Assembly: GCF_012926615.1 (NCBI RefSeq)
Contig: NZ_JABBNU010000008.1
Span: 186,001-250,000, forward strand
Length of the DNA: 64,000 nucleotides
Direction: 5' to 3'
DNA from: Marinigracilibium pacificum
GTDB lineage: Bacteria; Bacteroidota; Bacteroidia; Cytophagales; Cyclobacteriaceae
How positions within the stretch are numbered: the stretch's first letter is position 1; every line of letters starts with the position of its first letter. Below are positions 56,851 through 64,000 of this stretch, one piece after another. Both the position numbers and the translations under genes were made by a program. The notes beneath the pieces were generated by a model. The model saw only the letters and a program-made list of their open reading frames with translations, ran no database searches and was not told the DNA's origin.

Positions 56851-56888
56851 AGCTAGCTGCAATAGGTTTTTGGTTTTTGCAGCTAGCT
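56851..56888 (+). repeat. Strong intercistronic hairpin between susE and first GH13 gene
   Basis: A perfect 12-bp stem, AGCTAGCTGCAA (56851-56862) and TTGCAGCTAGCT (56877-56888), with a 14-base T-rich loop. The T-tract after it is short (AAATTTT). It may be a partial terminator or an mRNA-stabilising structure setting susCDE above the amylases. Confidence 0.65.
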
Positions 56889-56917
56889 AAATTTTCGTGC
56901 AGATTGAACAAAATTAT

Positions 56918-58327
56918 ATGATACGAATATCTCAAAATATCAAGGCTGTTTTGGCTGGTCAGACTATCAAATTTCTCCTTATTTCAATAGTGATATTAGG
57001 TTCATGTAAAGAGGAAAGAGTAAAATTTGATACTAAACATCCTATTACTGATGATGAGCCTGAGCAGTATGGCATTCCTTTTGGCAATGTTCCCGAGACC
57101 TCAGACATATTAATGTATGAGATTAATCTTCAGGCATTTAGTGCTGAAGGAAATATTGTGGGTGCTCAAAAGAGACTTGATTCATTGAAAAACCTTGGGG
57201 TAAATGTGATCTGGCTAATGCCGATTTACCCAATCGGAGAAGAAAAAGGTGTAGGTTCTCCGTATGCTGTAAAAGATTATAAATCTGTAAATGCCAGATT
57301 TGGAGATTTGGATATCCTGAGAGAATTCGTAACTGAAGCTCATAACCGGGATATGGCTGTGATTTTAGATTGGGTAGCCAATCATACTTCCTGGGATAAT
57401 GACTGGATTCAAACCAGATCATGGTATACTCAAGATGCGTCAGGAAATATTCTAACTCCAAATGAATCATGGACTGATGTTGCTGACTTGAATTTTAACA
57501 ATGAAGCGATGAGAAAAGAAATGATCAAAGCCATGAAATATTGGGTGCTAGAGGCAAATATTGACGGTTATAGGTGTGATTATGCCGATGGCGTGCCACT
57601 GGATTTCTGGAAACAGGCAATTGATACACTAAGAAATATTCCTGAAAGAGACATAATCATGTTTGCTGAAGGAAGTGACAAAAACCTTTTAAATAGTGGT
57701 TTTGATATGATTTTCGGTTGGAATTTCTATTTCAACCTACTAGAATCATTTGAAGTAAGCTTAGACATAAATAGTATCATATCTACAAATTCATCAGACT
57801 ACCAGGGTATTCCTCAAGGAGATCATATTGTCAGATGGATTACCAATCATGACCAAAATGCATGGGAAACTACTCCAGAAGCTGCATTTAATGGACAGGA
57901 AGGTGCGTTAGCTGCTTATGTAGTTACTTCTTATATGGGCGGAGTTCCATTAATGTATAATGGTCAGGAAGTAGGTTGCCCGATTCAACTTGGTTTTTTC
58001 AGTTCAAGTACTGAAAAAATAAACTGGAATATTAATCCGGGTATTTTATCTCAGTATAAGAAAATAAACAACTTCAGGAATAATAGTGAAGCTGTAAAAA
58101 CAGGTTCACTTCAGTCATTTAACTTAAATGATAAAGCTCTCGGAATGCTGAAAACTAAAAATGGTGACGAAGTTGCAGTGTTGGTAAACCTCAGTAGTGA
58201 ACAATTCACGGCTAGTCTTCCGGTTGAAATTTCAAATAAAACATGGACAAACATTATTAGCTTAGAGCAAATTGAAACTACTGAAACTATCAAACTTGCT
58301 CCATATGAATACATGATATTGGATTAA
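56918..58327 (+). CDS. GH13 alpha-amylase lipoprotein (first copy)
   Basis: About 469 residues from the ATG at 56918; a GTG seven codons upstream (56897) is possible but gives a poorer signal. The lipobox ends at VILGSC (Cys30). The four GH13 regions are complete: DWVANHTSWD (region I), DGYRCDYADG with nucleophile Asp (II), MFAEGSDKN with acid Glu (III), ITNHDQNAW (IV). The C-terminal beta domain follows. It cleaves alpha-1,4-glucans at the surface or in the periplasm, feeding SusCD and GH97. It is a close paralogue of the next gene. Confidence 0.9.
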   Translation: MIRISQNIKAVLAGQTIKFLLISIVILGSCKEERVKFDTKHPITDDEPEQYGIPFGNVPETSDILMYEINLQAFSAEGNIVGAQKRLDSLKNLGVNVIWLMPIYPIGEEKGVGSPYAVKDYKSVNARFGDLDILREFVTEAHNRDMAVILDWVANHTSWDNDWIQTRSWYTQDASGNILTPNESWTDVADLNFNNEAMRKEMIKAMKYWVLEANIDGYRCDYADGVPLDFWKQAIDTLRNIPERDIIMFAEGSDKNLLNSGFDMIFGWNFYFNLLESFEVSLDINSIISTNSSDYQGIPQGDHIVRWITNHDQNAWETTPEAAFNGQEGALAAYVVTSYMGGVPLMYNGQEVGCPIQLGFFSSSTEKINWNINPGILSQYKKINNFRNNSEAVKTGSLQSFNLNDKALGMLKTKNGDEVAVLVNLSSEQFTASLPVEISNKTWTNIISLEQIETTETIKLAPYEYMILD

Positions 58328-58349
58328 TCTCACTTAATATTTTAGGAAT

Positions 58350-59717
58350 ATGAAACTTAAACTTTATACTCTGGCATTACTTCTAAGTACACTGTTAGTT
58401 CAATCTTGCAATACTACCAAAAGTGAGGTTAAAGACACCAATATTGAAAATCAGCCATTTGAAAATATTCCATCTCCTGAAGATGTTGTTCTATACCAGG
58501 TGAACATCAGAACATTCAGTGAATCGGGTGATTTTAAGGGGGTAATCGCTCGGTTAGATTCTATCAAATCGATCGGTGCAAATGTTATTTACTTAATGCC
58601 AATATACCCGATAGGTAAAGAAAAGTCTGTCAATTCTCCTTATTGCATTCAAGATTATCTGTCTGTGAATCCCGAGTTTGGATCGCTGAAAGACCTACAG
58701 AGACTAGTTCAAAAAGCACATAATCTTGATATGGCTGTAATCCTGGATTGGGTTGCCAATCATACGGCATATGATCATGTCTGGATAAAAAACAAGGACT
58801 GGTATCAGCAAGATTCTACAGGATCAATAATTAGCCCTCCCGGTACTGGATGGAATGATGTAGCTCAGCTAAATTTCGACAATGAGGATATGACCAATGA
58901 GATGGTTAAATCAATGAAATATTGGGTAAAAACTGCCAACATTGACGGTTTCAGATGTGACTATTCTGATGGACCTCCATATAAATTCTGGAGTCGAGCA
59001 ATTGATTCATTGAGAAATACTACCGGACATGAGTTGATTATGCTTTCAGAAGGAAGAAGAAACAATCATTTTACCGCAGGGTTTGATTACAATTTCGGGT
59101 TTGACTTTTTCGAAAATCTAAGAAAAATATTCAATGAAGAACGGTCTGCAGTTAGCATTGATAGCTTCAATATTGCAAACTACAATGGTGCCAATGAACA
59201 TCAACGAATGGTAAGATATACCAGTAATCACGATATCAACGGTTCTGAAGGAACTCCATTGGAATTATTTGGAGGCGTAGAAGGCTCGTTATCAGCATTT
59301 ATCATTACTACCTATATGAAAAGTGTCCCGATGATTTATAGTGGACAGGAAGTTGGTACACCTTACCGATTGACCTTTCCTTTTACAGAGAAGGATATCG
59401 ACTGGTCGATTAACAAAGATATTACAGAAAAATATAAGCAGATCATATCAGTTTATAATCAAGAAAACTCAATTAGAAGAGGGAAATTAACCCCTTTTAG
59501 TAATGATGAGGTGGTTGCTTTTTCAAAAGAATTTGAGAATGAACAAGTAATAGTATTTTGTAATGTCAGGAGCGAAAACGTCAAAATTGAAATTCCGGAA
59601 ACCCTCAATAGTTCAGACTTCAAAAATGTTTTTACAAATAAACCCTTTATCCTTAATAATACATTAGAACTAGGCCCATACGAATACCTGGTGATCAAAG
59701 AAATAAAAAGTATCTGA
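58350..59717 (+). CDS. GH13 alpha-amylase lipoprotein (second copy)
   Basis: 455 residues; the lipobox ends at LLVQSC (Cys20). GH13 regions are DWVANHTAYD (I), DGFRCDYSDG (II), MLSEGRRNN (III) and YTSNHDINGSEGTP (IV), so all catalytic residues are kept. Long stretches match the upstream gene (VIYLMPIYPIGKEK, SPYCIQDYLSVNPEFG, MKYWVKTANIDGFRCDY), showing tandem duplication followed by divergence, for example region III. Last gene of the locus; a terminator follows 42 bases downstream. Confidence 0.9.
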   Translation: MKLKLYTLALLLSTLLVQSCNTTKSEVKDTNIENQPFENIPSPEDVVLYQVNIRTFSESGDFKGVIARLDSIKSIGANVIYLMPIYPIGKEKSVNSPYCIQDYLSVNPEFGSLKDLQRLVQKAHNLDMAVILDWVANHTAYDHVWIKNKDWYQQDSTGSIISPPGTGWNDVAQLNFDNEDMTNEMVKSMKYWVKTANIDGFRCDYSDGPPYKFWSRAIDSLRNTTGHELIMLSEGRRNNHFTAGFDYNFGFDFFENLRKIFNEERSAVSIDSFNIANYNGANEHQRMVRYTSNHDINGSEGTPLELFGGVEGSLSAFIITTYMKSVPMIYSGQEVGTPYRLTFPFTEKDIDWSINKDITEKYKQIISVYNQENSIRRGKLTPFSNDEVVAFSKEFENEQVIVFCNVRSENVKIEIPETLNSSDFKNVFTNKPFILNNTLELGPYEYLVIKEIKSI

Positions 59718-60028
59718 TCGTTTATTTAGGTTATCAGTCTACATATGATCAGTCAATTGGCCCTTCGGGGCTTTTTTTTAAATGAAAGTTAACAATTGAT
59801 GAGATTATTTATTGTAAATCATACCTAATTGTATAAATCTTATCACTTTTTAAGTTTTGCTTCTGATTTAATTATAAAAATAATTACTTTTGATTTTGCT
59901 TGAAGTTAACTTTTTATCAAGCCTTACAATTACTCTTGTATTTTCATTTATTGCTTAAGTATTTGTAGGTTATTTTTTGTGATTCTGGTATCCCAGTCCA
60001 GTATTATCAGGTTGAAGTTGACAAACAG
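59718..60028 (+). other. Intergenic region between amylase terminator and TPR kinase
   Basis: A 311-base AT-rich gap. It holds the terminator at 59760 and, in its right part, presumably the kinase promoter (a TATTTTTTG-like stretch near 59970 is one base longer than the consensus). Nothing else was seen. Confidence 0.4.
59760..59779 (+). terminator. Rho-independent terminator of the alpha-glucan locus
   Basis: GCCC-TTCG-GGGC hairpin with a stable UUCG tetraloop followed by eight T. It closes the susC-GH13 operon 42 bases after the last stop codon. Confidence 0.85.
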
Positions 60029-62266
60029 ATGGTTTTAAGATTTTTTTATTTCATGTGTAGATTAAATACCTGTTTCAACACCATAACATTTTTACTGGTA
60101 TTACTTCTATTTTTTAGTGGAAGATTGTCAGCACAGGAAAAATCTAAACTTCCAGATATTGAAGAAGTAAAATTGATTGGAGTTGATCGCCCCGATACTT
60201 CCGGACTTCATCATGTCGTAAGAAACCTGGAAGATAATTTGGATCACTTCCCGGTAAAATCAGCAGCCTTTTATTATCATCAATTAGGTAAGTATTATTC
60301 GCTGCAAAGCCCAAATTATAGAAAGGCAGCAAATTATTTTAATCGTTCACATGAATTGGTTTCAGATCTACCTGATAGCTTGAAAAACATTGAATATTCA
60401 ACACTGGAAAATCTGGGTCTGGTATATACAAAGCTTTCAAAATTTGATTCATCAGTTTGGGCATATGAGCTAGCATTAAAATTTATCGAACAAATAAATA
60501 ATGAGACATATAATTCCAAGCAAGCCTTACTTTATATCCATTTAACTGAGCTTGCTTTAAATGGTTTTAATAACCTTAAACTGAGTAAAGAATACCTAGA
60601 TAAAGCAAAAAAATACCGGAATTTTGCATTGGACACCACTGAAATAGACTGCCAATTAGCAACAAGCTATGGACGGTATTTTTTTAACGAAGGGAACTAT
60701 GACTTAGCAAAGGAATACTTCCAGAAAAGTTTAAAATTAGCAGAACTTCGGAATCCAAGGGAAAGAAGAAATTTACAAAACATATCCTACTCATATCTAG
60801 CAAATATTAATTTTGATATTGGAAATTATAAAGAAGCCCTGAAATATGACCTTTTATCTCTTGAACTTGAAAAAGGAGAAAATAACCCTGCAAATTTGAT
60901 TGCCTCTTATAACAATCTGGGAGAAGACTACTTATTAGTTGGCAAACCTGATTCTGCTTTTTATTATTATTCTCAAGGCCTTCAGTTAGCTGAAAATTTG
61001 GGATCTGCGGAGCGAAAAATCGAAGTACTAGGGAATTTACATGAGTTTTATGCTGGCCAAAATGATATGTCAAGTGCCTATAATACTTTAAAAGAACGTA
61101 GTTTCTTAATTGATACTTTAACTGCCCATAAAACTAAAATCAGGTATAATGAACTCCTTAGAAAATATGAGGCCGAAAAGCAGGAAAAGGAAATAAAGGA
61201 ACAGCAAGATCAAATTGATTTATTAAAAGCCCAGGAAGAATCGGCCCGGTTAAGGTTAATTCTGATTATTTCTGTAATTGTGATTGGTCTGGTAATCGCC
61301 TTTTTCATTATCAGAAACAATATAAAAACCAGGGAAATGAAGGCAAGGCAAATTCAGGAGATGAGTCAGTTTAAAGATTCAGTTACCGGGATGCTTGCCC
61401 ATGACCTAAAAAACCCGTTATCGGTCATACTTAAAAAACATGATAACAATGAGACTGTTAATTATATGGCCGGGAAAATGCTGACTCTGGTTCAAAACAT
61501 GCTAGATGTTAGAAAACTTGAGCAAGCTAAGTTAGTCCTGCAAAAAGAACCATATTCTCTGGAGACAATAATTGATGATGCATCAAATCAGGTCAAACCT
61601 CTATTGGATGAAAAAAACATTCATATTAATACCGATCTCGATTCTAGCTGGGTTAATGTTGATAAAGAACTAATTCAAAGAGTGTTTATAAATCTATTTA
61701 CTAATGCAATAAAATATTCACCTCTCAACAGTAGTATATTGGTTAAGTCTGAATCGACAGGAAACAAAGTAGCTATTAGTATTACAGACTCTGGCAATGG
61801 TATTTCAGAGGAAGATATTAATGTAATATTCGAACCTTACAGACAGGTTTCGCCCCTTTCTTCAGGTAATGTCGCATCGACAGGGCTGGGTCTTACTTTC
61901 TGTAAGCTGGCTATGGAAGCCCACCATTCGAATATTGATGTAGACTCTAATCCGGGAAATGGCACAACCTTTACATTTGAATTGGAAAAATCCAGTGTTC
62001 AAACACAAGCGGCCACAAAAGTTGAGGTTGAAAACAACAACCAATTGACCTCTAGTGAGAGGTCATATGCTTCCGAAGTTCTTCCAAAACTTCAGACACT
62101 GAAATTCCATAACGCATTATTTCTTGATGATGTAATGGATGAAGTAGATACTAAAGACTTAAAAAACCTCAAACCAATAATAAAAGCCTTGAGCAATGCT
62201 GCTTTCTCTGACAACAGAGCTCATTATGACAAGTTAATTGAAGAAATGAAGCAAATGACGGTTTAA
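60029..62266 (+). CDS. TPR-containing sensor histidine kinase
   Basis: 745 residues with an N-terminal signal or anchor (ending RLSAQ; an internal ATG at 60053 also gives a good signal). TPR-like repeats fill residues about 60-375 (YYHQLGKYYSLQSPNYRKAA, DLAKEYFQKSLKLAELR, ASYNNLGEDYLLVGKPDSAF). A coiled coil and transmembrane helix (about 410-430) follow. The kinase core has the H box LAHDLKNPLS, N box LFTNAIKYSP, G1 ITDSGNGIS and G2 TGLGLTFCKL. About 75 residues follow the ATPase domain, ending in EEMKQMTV. Receiver-dependent output is likely through the regulator encoded tail to tail at 62274, although the pairing is unproven. Confidence 0.88.
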   Translation: MVLRFFYFMCRLNTCFNTITFLLVLLLFFSGRLSAQEKSKLPDIEEVKLIGVDRPDTSGLHHVVRNLEDNLDHFPVKSAAFYYHQLGKYYSLQSPNYRKAANYFNRSHELVSDLPDSLKNIEYSTLENLGLVYTKLSKFDSSVWAYELALKFIEQINNETYNSKQALLYIHLTELALNGFNNLKLSKEYLDKAKKYRNFALDTTEIDCQLATSYGRYFFNEGNYDLAKEYFQKSLKLAELRNPRERRNLQNISYSYLANINFDIGNYKEALKYDLLSLELEKGENNPANLIASYNNLGEDYLLVGKPDSAFYYYSQGLQLAENLGSAERKIEVLGNLHEFYAGQNDMSSAYNTLKERSFLIDTLTAHKTKIRYNELLRKYEAEKQEKEIKEQQDQIDLLKAQEESARLRLILIISVIVIGLVIAFFIIRNNIKTREMKARQIQEMSQFKDSVTGMLAHDLKNPLSVILKKHDNNETVNYMAGKMLTLVQNMLDVRKLEQAKLVLQKEPYSLETIIDDASNQVKPLLDEKNIHINTDLDSSWVNVDKELIQRVFINLFTNAIKYSPLNSSILVKSESTGNKVAISITDSGNGISEEDINVIFEPYRQVSPLSSGNVASTGLGLTFCKLAMEAHHSNIDVDSNPGNGTTFTFELEKSSVQTQAATKVEVENNNQLTSSERSYASEVLPKLQTLKFHNALFLDDVMDEVDTKDLKNLKPIIKALSNAAFSDNRAHYDKLIEEMKQMTV

Positions 62267-62273
62267 TTTGTCA

Positions 62274-63140
62274 CTAAATAGCTGCAATAATATCTCTCAG
62301 GTTATCCTCTTCGCTAATATTTAGTTTCTTTTTTAATCTGGAAAGAGTTACCCGGGCACTTGAAGCTGTAATATTAAGCAAGTTGGCAATTTCCTTGTTA
62401 TCCATACCTAACTTCAAGTAGGCACAAAGCTTTAAATCTTTATGGGAGATATCACTACCCTGTTGTTGAATAGTATCAAAAAATTTGGGATGTACCTCTT
62501 CAAAATGAAACTTAAAAGTATCCCAGCTTTTGTCCACATCGAAATAATTCTGAATACGCCTTTTAAGATCTTTTATCTCGGGGGTAAGCTTATTACAAAC
62601 AGTATAGGCCTTTCTCTCAATCGCATCCAGCTCATCAAAAAAACTACTTAGAAGATTATTTTGCTCAACAATAAGCATTGATGTGGTTGTGAGCTTTCTA
62701 CTTTTAAGCTCGATTTCACTCTTTAATAATTGTTGAATGGCCAGATTTTGCTCCTTTATTCTCAAAGCTGTATTTATACGTGCAATTAACTCAATAAACT
62801 CAATTGGTTTACGAACAAAATCAACTGCTCCAGCTTCCAAAGCTATTCTCAAATCTTCAGACTGGGTCATCCGCCCTGTAGCTATTATAACAGGGATATT
62901 TTGAGTCCTTTCAGATTTCCGGATCGCTCTAGTGGCCTCAATTCCATCCATCTCAGGCATTTCCCAATCCATAATAATGATATCAGGAAGTTCCTCCTCA
63001 GCCACCCTTAGAGCCATTTTACCATTCCCGGCATTTAAAATTTGAATGTCATCATAATAATCTTTTAATTCAGCATTAATTATCCTGATTATTTCCCTTT
63101 CATCATCAGCTATTAGTATTGTTTTCTTCCTAAGGCTCAT
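62274..63140 (-). CDS. Response regulator with coiled coil and LuxR-like HTH
   Basis: About 288 residues from the ATG at 63140; an upstream in-frame ATG at 63191 adds 17 residues unlike a receiver start and is not preferred. The receiver is canonical: ILIADDE acidic pair, phospho-acceptor Asp58 in IIIMDWEMPEMDG, Thr/Lys sites IIATGR and VRKPIEF. A helical linker is followed by FHFEEVHPKFFDTI and LKLCAYLKLGMDNKEIANLL, NITASSARVTLSRLKKKLNI, an HTH related to that of the DUF6377 protein. It converges with the TPR kinase, seven bases apart, suggesting a two-component pair. Confidence 0.85.
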   Translation of the reverse strand: MSLRKKTILIADDEREIIRIINAELKDYYDDIQILNAGNGKMALRVAEEELPDIIIMDWEMPEMDGIEATRAIRKSERTQNIPVIIATGRMTQSEDLRIALEAGAVDFVRKPIEFIELIARINTALRIKEQNLAIQQLLKSEIELKSRKLTTTSMLIVEQNNLLSSFFDELDAIERKAYTVCNKLTPEIKDLKRRIQNYFDVDKSWDTFKFHFEEVHPKFFDTIQQQGSDISHKDLKLCAYLKLGMDNKEIANLLNITASSARVTLSRLKKKLNISEEDNLRDIIAAI

Positions 63141-63599
63141 TATTATTAAAAAATTGTATGACCAATTGAAATTTGCATGATATAACACCATGAATCGTCC
63201 GAAGATAATTATTTATCGGTCTAATATCAATTACCAATTCATTAATCCATGACAATCAACTTATTGATTATTGAAACTATATCATAAATACATATTAGAG
63301 TTTCATGACAATCATAATAGTAATTTTTTATCCCGTACAATTGCCTGAAAATGCTAATGATTCATTTTTAAACACATGAATATCTGATTTTCAATCTATT
63401 TATTCCTTCTTGTAACGCTTTGTTAACGCTCCAAAATAGGACTTGAAAAAAAAGCTCCCCACATTTGCGACATACCTTTTAAGTGAAATTAAATATTAAA
63501 TACTTTCAACTTAAATTTTTTAAACATTGCCATATCATTCAAGACAATTTCCAGAAAAAGGTTAAAACAGAAATAAACTTTTGGTCTAATACTCACACC
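63141..63599 (+). other. Upstream region of the LamG-like surface protein gene
   Basis: A 459-base AT-rich region divergent between the response regulator and the LamG-like gene. A short direct repeat CATGACAATCA occurs at 63248-63258 and 63304-63314. No gene, hairpin or convincing promoter element was found. Confidence 0.4.
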
Positions 63600-64000
63600 A
63601 TGTTAACAAAAATGAAAATTCTTTCATCAATTAATTCAAAAGCCCTTTTGCTTCTGTCAGCAGGTTTTCTTTTGAGCTTTTTGGGTGTAGCACAACCCAG
63701 TCGTTCAGGCTCTATCGATCTTACCGGCGGTGGAGAAGAAGGTAGATACATTCTAATGAACCACCAGGGCAGTGGTCAGCAAATGGGTATCGAAGGTGGT
63801 TCATTTACCATTGAAGCCTGGATCTACATGACTCAAAACTACGCTGAAGACTTTAACTTTTTTCGTCTCATTAGTGGAGATAAAGTCCTGACCGTGTCAT
63901 ACAAAGGTGATGGGGAAAGAAATTCAAACAGTGCATGGTCATTTGAAACCAGAGGATTACCTGAAAAAAATGGTGGTGGCTGGTACTTCACCAGAGGGTA
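63600..64000 (+). CDS. Secreted LamG-like (concanavalin A-like) protein, N-terminal part
   Basis: Open from the ATG at 63600 to the right edge, about 133 codons, C-terminus missing. A signal peptide (about 1-32, ending GVAQ) precedes SGSIDLTGGGEEGRYILMNH. Then comes the opening of a LamG/concanavalin-like jelly roll: GGSFTIEAWIYMTQNYAEDF, FRLISGDKVLTVSYKGDGE, SAWSFETRG. In Bacteroidota such N-termini often begin large surface adhesins or carbohydrate-binding proteins secreted by the type IX system; the C-terminal sorting domain cannot be checked here. Identity beyond the LamG-like start is unknown. Confidence 0.7.
   Translation, partial: MLTKMKILSSINSKALLLLSAGFLLSFLGVAQPSRSGSIDLTGGGEEGRYILMNHQGSGQQMGIEGGSFTIEAWIYMTQNYAEDFNFFRLISGDKVLTVSYKGDGERNSNSAWSFETRGLPEKNGGGWYFTRG

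Noticed and set aside
63248-63314. Direct repeat CATGACAATCA (two copies, 56 bases apart)
   Set aside because: Only 11 bases in AT-rich DNA and just two copies; not enough to call an iteron, CRISPR or operator array.

Overview
This 64 kb window looks like chromosomal DNA of a low-GC Bacteroidota bacterium, most likely a marine or soil member of the Cytophagales or a related order. Support comes from a SusC/SusD/SusE locus with a DUF6377-type regulator, Rhs proteins of the Bacteroidota DUF6443 type, a BtuB/BtuG-like vitamin B12 outer-membrane pair, several promoters of the Bacteroidota TAnnTTTG type, many lipoproteins with classical lipoboxes, and gene starts without clear Shine-Dalgarno sequences. 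No tRNA, rRNA, CRISPR array, insertion sequence or prophage was recognised.

Layout. (1) 1-10081, minus strand: a four-gene secreted Rhs/YD-repeat operon that runs off the left edge. The usual DUF6443-Rhs polypeptide appears divided into two separately secreted proteins, which is the most unusual feature here. (2) 10082-11541: a FecR-like gene bracketed by palindromic, REP/MITE-like DNA. (3) 11542-20274: a B12 neighbourhood with meaB, then a cobalamin-riboswitch operon (btuB, a BtuG-like beta-propeller lipoprotein, a DUF71 ATPase) divergent from an ABC importer (btuFCD). (4) 20350-22311: a WG-repeat protein and a DUF547 protein. (5) 22469-30338: a flavoprotein and a membrane 4Fe-4S protein followed by four glycosyltransferase-type genes and a lipoprotein. 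(6) 30335-32843: a Crp/Fnr regulator and a small respiratory set (HemJ, SCO, cytochrome c). (7) 32872-37340: a hybrid sensor kinase with a lipoprotein partner, a bactofilin and a lipoprotein. (8) 37582-41941: an iron/siderophore receptor and PepSY protein with a degenerate-receiver LuxR-type regulator; both transcription units carry near-identical Fur-like palindromes. (9) 42023-43368: dodecin and CHAD genes. (10) 43395-59717: a carbohydrate locus, with a GH32/fructokinase/MFS operon on the minus strand and DUF6377 regulator, GH97, SusC, SusD, SusE and two GH13 amylases on the plus strand. (11) 60029-63140: a TPR histidine kinase and a response regulator, tail to tail. (12) 63600-64000: the start of a secreted LamG-like protein.

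Working together: regions 3 and 8 form complete outer-membrane to cytoplasm routes for cobalamin, and an outer-membrane plus inner-membrane route for iron chelates. Region 10 pairs an alpha-glucan utilisation locus with a sucrose/fructan module around one shared regulator. Region 5 looks like a membrane-linked glycan or glycolipid pathway with a dedicated electron-transfer pair. All functions are inferred from sequence motifs and gene order by eye. No database search or alignment was run.
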